Assembly (NCBI RefSeq): GCF_030929555.1
Contig: NZ_JAVFVT010000002.1
Location: 186,001 to 250,000 of the forward strand
Length of the DNA: 64,000 nt
Direction of reading: 5' to 3'
DNA from: Paenibacillus sp. LHD-117
Lineage (GTDB): Bacteria > Bacillota > Bacilli > Paenibacillales > Paenibacillaceae
Shown here piece after piece: positions 60,569 to 64,000 of the stretch. How positions within the stretch are numbered: the stretch's first letter is position 1; the number at the start of each line of letters is the position of its first letter. The translations under genes were made by a program, and so were the position numbers. The notes beneath the pieces are model-generated. The model made no database searches. It was not told the DNA's origin and saw only the letters and a program-made list of their open reading frames with translations.

Positions 60569-61164
60569 TCTTCATCACCCGCTTCCGCATTCCGTATCCA
60601 ACGATGGACCTGGCTAATCGCGCAAGAATTGAATTCGTTCCTGCTTTCGATTATCCTTAACGCCTCTAGATGGACGGCAGGACTCGCGGCGAAAGCTTCG
60701 GCGATCAACTGCACGCGGTCAGCCCGACCGCGAAGCGCGTTAAACCATAGCTCATGCGCAAGCGGAACGATGACCGCGTCCGCCATCCGATTGTCCACGG
60801 AGACGGGTGATCCGAGCGGCAGCAATGCCTCCTTCACTTCCGTGCGGTACGAGCAGCCATGCGCCGTTACCCGGAATCCGCCAACCAACTCCAGACGAAT
60901 CCCCTCGATCTGATAATGACTGAGCCAGGAACGGTAAATGTCGGTTTCGCTGTACGCGGGATCGTCGATCGCATACTTCTGCAGCCGATCATGCAGCTTC
61001 CGCATGTCCGTCTCGTCGCAATACAAATCGAGGTCACGCGGCTCCGCGGGAAGCTTTAAGCCCCTTAGCAGCAGTCCCGCGCTCCCTCCAACGATCCAAT
61101 CCCCGCATCCAGCAGCTGTTATGATGGCAGCCAGCGCTTTGGTGATCCCTGCTTCGTTAGTCAT
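60520..61164 (-). CDS. Nucleotidyltransferase-fold protein
   Basis: 214 residues. IVGGSAGLLLRGLKL followed by PRDLDLYCDE gives the GG...DxD core of the polymerase-beta-like nucleotidyltransferase superfamily (similar to the AbiEii/MNT or DUF4269-like groups). The C-terminal half is helical. No adjacent antitoxin gene, so a toxin role is not supported. Start ATG 61164 after AAAGGA. Substrate unknown. It lies between two ferredoxin genes. Confidence 0.7.
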   Translation of the reverse strand: MTNEAGITKALAAIITAAGCGDWIVGGSAGLLLRGLKLPAEPRDLDLYCDETDMRKLHDRLQKYAIDDPAYSETDIYRSWLSHYQIEGIRLELVGGFRVTAHGCSYRTEVKEALLPLGSPVSVDNRMADAVIVPLAHELWFNALRGRADRVQLIAEAFAASPAVHLEALRIIESRNEFNSCAISQVHRWIRNAEAGDEEWTLKSFSGQAAKLSV

Positions 61165-61212
61165 TGCCGGCACATCCTTTGCAGAAGTTCTTTTTGAACT
61201 CTCACTTTAAGT

Positions 61213-61509
61213 TTAAAAATACGTTTTGTTAACCGCGGTGATCCGTCCGGCGCCATCCTTCACGATCGCTTGGCAGCCGAGCCTATAGCCCTCCCCGAAT
61301 TCTTCCGGTTCGAGCCGATCCCATTCCTCGTCGGTCACTTCTTCCAGATATTCCGCCCCTTCCGTCACCAGGCAGCGGCATCTCGCGCAAGTGCCACGCG
61401 TGCAGGAGAAGCTGAAGTCGACCCCGTGCTTGATCGCATGATCGAGCAGCGATAAGCCGCCCTCCGGCTCGACTTCCTTCGTTATCGTTCGTCCTTTAAG
61501 CTCAATCAT
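61213..61509 (-). CDS. 2Fe-2S ferredoxin, second copy
   Basis: 98 residues: FSCTRGTCARCRCLVTEGAE carries three cluster cysteines (and one spare), and the fourth is in YRLGCQAIV. Acidic surface near EEVTDEEWDRLEPEEFGEG. A different sequence from the ferredoxin at 60221, so not a recent duplicate. Electron partner unknown. Confidence 0.85.
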   Translation of the reverse strand: MIELKGRTITKEVEPEGGLSLLDHAIKHGVDFSFSCTRGTCARCRCLVTEGAEYLEEVTDEEWDRLEPEEFGEGYRLGCQAIVKDGAGRITAVNKTYF

Positions 61510-61559
61510 TTCGCCATGCTCCCTTTCTCCAAATGCCGTAATCTCTTATGTATGCGTTC

Positions 61560-61739
61560 CTAGAGAATAGAGAAGAATCCGTAGATGAATCCGAATACTA
61601 ATAAAATAAAGGCGATAATCGATAATACCAGCTTTACCGCGCCTTTGGTTTTCACTCGGGCAAACGTAATCAGGAATGCCGCAAGCGCCATCAGGCCGAT
61701 GCCGATGAACGACACCCACATCTTCGTCATTGCGTCCAT
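61560..61739 (-). CDS. yphE: 59-residue membrane protein (YphE-like, DUF2768)
   Basis: Two membrane segments, WVSFIGIGLMALAAFLITF and VLSIIAFILLVFGFIYGFF, linked by a short basic turn (RVKTKGAVK). The size and place between gpsA and the yphF-like gene fit YphE of B. subtilis. AGGAGA lies about 12 bases before the ATG. Function unknown, possibly sporulation. Confidence 0.65.
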   Translation of the reverse strand: MDAMTKMWVSFIGIGLMALAAFLITFARVKTKGAVKLVLSIIAFILLVFGFIYGFFSIL

Positions 61740-61893
61740 ACTAAGTCCATTCTCCTAATCTGCATCGTTATAAATACTCATCCATTATAGCACCGGGCAA
61801 GCAGAAACGCACACGGCGCCGCGGATGGCGTCGTCCAGCCGTACGAGGCGTACGGCAACGGGGACAATCCAAACTTGTACGTTTTCCCCCTTC

Positions 61894-61967
61894 AAAAAAA
61901 GGGCAAAAGCCAAGACGCGGCCCCTCGCGGGGCCCGCTCCTGCCAGGAGCGTCCATGGCTCTTGCCC
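61894..61967 (-). terminator. Long branched terminator after spoVIF
   Basis: The outer stem GGGCAAGAGCC...GGCTTTTGCCC closes two inner hairpins (CTCCTG/CAGGAG and GGCCCC/GGGGCC), then seven T residues on the minus strand. At 74 bases it is much longer than the other terminators here. Confidence 0.85.
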
Positions 61968-61974
61968 GATCGCA

Positions 61975-62250
61975 TTACTTTTTGAGCATCATCTTCACTA
62001 ACGATTCCATGCTCGACGGATTCATTCCGCTCGCTTTCACAGCTTTCACGATATCGTTCACGGTAGATTCCGGCACTTTGATCTTCGCCATGTCCGCTAC
62101 TTGCTTAACGAGCTTGCGGAGCTCCGCTTCGTTCTGAAGCGTGCTCGCGTCCACGCCGCTCGCCAGTTTTTTGACCGCGTTCTCCGAGATGTTTTTGCCC
62201 GCTTTTTTGTTAATGGCGCCGAGCACATCTTTGGGAATCCCTTTCGACAA
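61975..62250 (-). CDS. spoVIF: Stage VI sporulation protein F
   Basis: 91 residues, small helical protein with INKKAGKNISENAVKKLASG and VKASGMNPSSMESLVKMMLK. This matches the SpoVIF family, a late coat-assembly factor. A TTG start at 62250 fits GGAGG nine bases upstream; a GTG at 62259 touches that site. Between gpsA and yphE. Confidence 0.85.
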   Translation of the reverse strand: MSKGIPKDVLGAINKKAGKNISENAVKKLASGVDASTLQNEAELRKLVKQVADMAKIKVPESTVNDIVKAVKASGMNPSSMESLVKMMLKK

Positions 62251-62332
62251 TTCGTCCACCCTCCTCGATGTATGGCTCTAGACATCATATGAGGGGGGAA
62301 TTCCATCGGTGTAGGCGGGCGTAGGCGGGCGA

Positions 62333-63379
62333 CTAGACCAGCGGTTCGATTTCGTGCGTCTTCAGCCGGCCCATGAGCTGGCCGACCGCATCTTTCGGCG
62401 ACTTCCCTTGGAACAAGACTTCGTAGAGCTGCGCCGTAATGGGCATTTCCACGTCGTATTGTTTGGATAGCTCGTACGCGGCTCGAGTGGTTCGCACTCC
62501 TTCGACGACCATGCCCATCCGCTGCAGCACTTCCTCAAGCGGAGTGCCGTCGGCGAGCATCGATCCCGCCCGCCAGTTGCGGCTATGTTTGCTCGTGCAT
62601 GTCACGACGAGGTCGCCGACGCCGGCGAGTCCGGCGAATGTCAGCGGATTAGCGCCCATCGCCGCCCCAAGCCGGCCGATTTCCGCGAGGCCGCGCGTCA
62701 AAAGCGCAGCCTTGGCGTTGTCCCCGAATTGAAGGCCGTCGGATAATCCCGCGCCGAGTGCGATAATGTTTTTGATGGCGCCGGCAACCTCCACGCCGAC
62801 GACATCGACGTTCGTGTACACCCGGAAGGCGTTGTTCATGAAAGCGTCCTGCGCTTGCTCTGCCTTTTCGGATTCCTCAGCCGCCACGACGACCGTTGTC
62901 GGCTGCTTCCGGATCACTTCTTCGGCATGGCTCGGACCGGACAAAACGACGATCGACGACCGCGGTCTGCTCAGCTCCTCGGACAGGACGTCGGACATTC
63001 TTTTCAGCGTATCCGTTTCGAAGCCCTTCGTCGCATGGACGCATAACGTCCCTTTGGATAGATGGGGCGCCGCTTGGCGGGCCACTTGGCGCATCGCGCC
63101 AGAAGGAGCAACGAACAGGGCAAGCTCTGCGCCTTCAAGAGCGGATGCCATATCCGTCGTTGCGGTCAAGTTTGCCGGCAGCTCGCTCCCTGGAAGAAAT
63201 TTTGCGTTATGCCGCGTTTTATTGATCTCGTCCGCTTGTTCCGGGTTTCTTGTCCATAAACTCACGCGAAATCCGTTATTTGCAAGCACGGATGCCAGAG
63301 CGGTGCCCCAGCTGCCGGCTACGAGCACGGCCGCTTTGCGTTCCTCAGAAGAGATTCCGTTATCGGTCATCATCATCAT
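62333..63379 (-). CDS. gpsA: Glycerol-3-phosphate dehydrogenase [NAD(P)+], altered cofactor loop
   Basis: Reduces dihydroxyacetone phosphate to glycerol 3-phosphate for phospholipids. 348 residues: SGPSHAEEV, GAIKNIIALGAGLSDGLQFG, LTRGLAEIGRLG and TCTSKHSRNWRAG are normal. The Rossmann loop reads LVAGSWGTALA, where the first Gly of GAGSWGTA is Val (codon GTA). Several in-frame ATGs lie close together at the start. Overlaps plsY by four bases or fewer. Confidence 0.93.
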   Translation of the reverse strand: MMMMTDNGISSEERKAAVLVAGSWGTALASVLANNGFRVSLWTRNPEQADEINKTRHNAKFLPGSELPANLTATTDMASALEGAELALFVAPSGAMRQVARQAAPHLSKGTLCVHATKGFETDTLKRMSDVLSEELSRPRSSIVVLSGPSHAEEVIRKQPTTVVVAAEESEKAEQAQDAFMNNAFRVYTNVDVVGVEVAGAIKNIIALGAGLSDGLQFGDNAKAALLTRGLAEIGRLGAAMGANPLTFAGLAGVGDLVVTCTSKHSRNWRAGSMLADGTPLEEVLQRMGMVVEGVRTTRAAYELSKQYDVEMPITAQLYEVLFQGKSPKDAVGQLMGRLKTHEIEPLV

Positions 63380-63972
63380 GCTCCCTTCTTGGCGCCCAGC
63401 TTATTCTCCGTTCCTTGCGCCAGCTTCACGATATTGGTACGATGGCGCAAGAAAGCGAATGCGCAAATCGTCAGCGCGCCAGCTAACAGCGGCCAGGAAA
63501 AGTCCAGCCAAATAATGAACAGCGGCGTTAGCGCCGCAAAGATTAACGAGCCAAGCGATACGTAACGCGTAATCGCGATGACGACAATCGCCGCGATGCC
63601 AGCGTACAAAGCCGGGAAAAACGCCAACGTCGCAATGACGCCGACGGTTGTCGCGATGCCCTTGCCGCCTTTGAATCGGAACCAGACCGGCCAGTTATGG
63701 CCGACGATTGCCGCGAGACCGCATAACACAGGCGTCCATTCATCATCGCCAAGCGCGTAGCCGAAGCCGATGGCCCCGATCCCTTTGGCGATATCGAGCA
63801 GGAAAACAAGGATGCCCGGACCTTTGCCGAGCACGCGAAGCGTATTGGTTGCTCCGGCGTTGCCGCTGCCATGCTGCCGGATGTCGATGCCCTTCACCCA
63901 TTTGGCAATAACGATGCTGAATGATACCGAACCTAACAAATAACTAAGCACAACCGCAATTGTCTCTAACAC
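63376..63972 (-). CDS. plsY: Acyl-phosphate glycerol-3-phosphate acyltransferase
   Basis: Membrane acyltransferase that starts phospholipid synthesis from acyl phosphate and the GpsA product. 198 residues with about five membrane segments, GSGNAGATNTLRVLGKGPG and FRFKGGKGIATTVGV loops (phosphate- and G3P-binding motifs). GTG start at 63972 ten bases after AGGGAG. der would be expected next, outside the window. Confidence 0.95.
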   Translation of the reverse strand: MLETIAVVLSYLLGSVSFSIVIAKWVKGIDIRQHGSGNAGATNTLRVLGKGPGILVFLLDIAKGIGAIGFGYALGDDEWTPVLCGLAAIVGHNWPVWFRFKGGKGIATTVGVIATLAFFPALYAGIAAIVVIAITRYVSLGSLIFAALTPLFIIWLDFSWPLLAGALTICAFAFLRHRTNIVKLAQGTENKLGAKKGA

Positions 63973-64000
63973 CGGTTCTATTCTCCCTAGTCCTCGTCGG

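Noticed and set aside
60520..61164. A toxin-antitoxin role for the nucleotidyltransferase
   Set aside because: No small antitoxin or HEPN partner gene is adjacent; neighbours are ferredoxins.
61190..61199. CTTTTTGAAC upstream of the nucleotidyltransferase as a repeat end
   Set aside because: Ten bases with no left end and no TATAAT-like flank; too short to support as a copy.
1..64000. CRISPR arrays, prophage, insertion sequences, rRNA or tRNA genes
   Set aside because: No regularly spaced repeats, transposase or phage proteins were seen in the readable frames, and no tRNA cloverleaf or rRNA stretch was noticed by eye.

Overview
The window looks like chromosomal core DNA of a Paenibacillus- or Cohnella-like endospore former (Bacillota). 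Three things point there: gene order closely follows the Bacillus subtilis ypjA-dapB-bshA-cca-birA-panBCD-dinG, qcrABC and hbs-mtrB-hepS-...-aroC-aroB-aroH-trpEDCFBA-hisC-tyrA blocks; sporulation genes (spoIVA, spoVIF, ypjB, yphE/yphF relatives) are present; and the DNA is moderately GC-rich with strong GGAGG-type ribosome binding sites. No phage, insertion sequence, CRISPR array, rRNA or tRNA was seen. Gene identities come from reading protein motifs, not from database searches.

Layout. 1-6.6 kb (+): the tail of an aminotransferase, then a proline-type T-box leader driving proB-proA-proC, which runs with stop/start overlaps into methionine-salvage genes mtnW-mtnX-mtnB. 6.6-9.4 kb (-): dnaD, ackA and a 3-hydroxyacyl-CoA dehydrogenase relative. 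9.5-17.9 kb (-): an FtsH-like protease with a membrane partner, then tseB, a deaminase, rex, dinG and a TPR gene. 18-26.9 kb (-): panD-panC-panB behind a long attenuator-like leader, birA, cca, the bacillithiol genes bshA and bshB1, mgsA, dapB, a TPR gene and a MazG-like gene. 27-36.5 kb: ypjC (+), ypjB, ypjA, the menaquinol:cytochrome c reductase qcrABC, several small genes, and an ECF sigma/anti-sigma pair. 36.5-39.2 kb: a likely small RNA gene, tyrA and hisC. 39.3-48.6 kb: trpA-B-F-C-D-E behind a TRAP-regulated leader, then aroH, aroB and aroC. 48.7-57.3 kb: a tiny helix-turn-helix gene, dispersed repeats, cheR, ndk, hepT, mqnA, ubiX, ubiA, menG, hepS, an unknown gene, mtrB (TRAP) and hbs. 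57.5-64 kb: spoIVA, yphF-like, two ferredoxins around a nucleotidyltransferase, yphE-like, spoVIF, gpsA and plsY.

How it fits together. The 45-57 kb part is a chorismate hub: aroB/C/H supply chorismate and prephenate, trp, hisC and tyrA use them, and mqnA takes chorismate into menaquinone by the futalosine route. hepS/hepT make the side chain, UbiA-type and UbiX-type enzymes and MenG finish the quinone, and qcrABC uses it. TRAP (mtrB) is encoded about 11 kb from its apparent target, an array of 11 (G/U)AG triplets in the trp leader.

Most notable items: the TRAP site lies about 150 nt upstream of the trp terminator, with a possible long-range antiterminator; a short transcription unit near 36.8 kb has a perfect consensus promoter and a C-rich single-stranded segment; a dispersed repeat family has GTTCAAAAAG ends; methionine-salvage genes sit under a proline T-box; panBCD has an attenuator-like leader; and several enzymes carry unusual active-site or cofactor residues.
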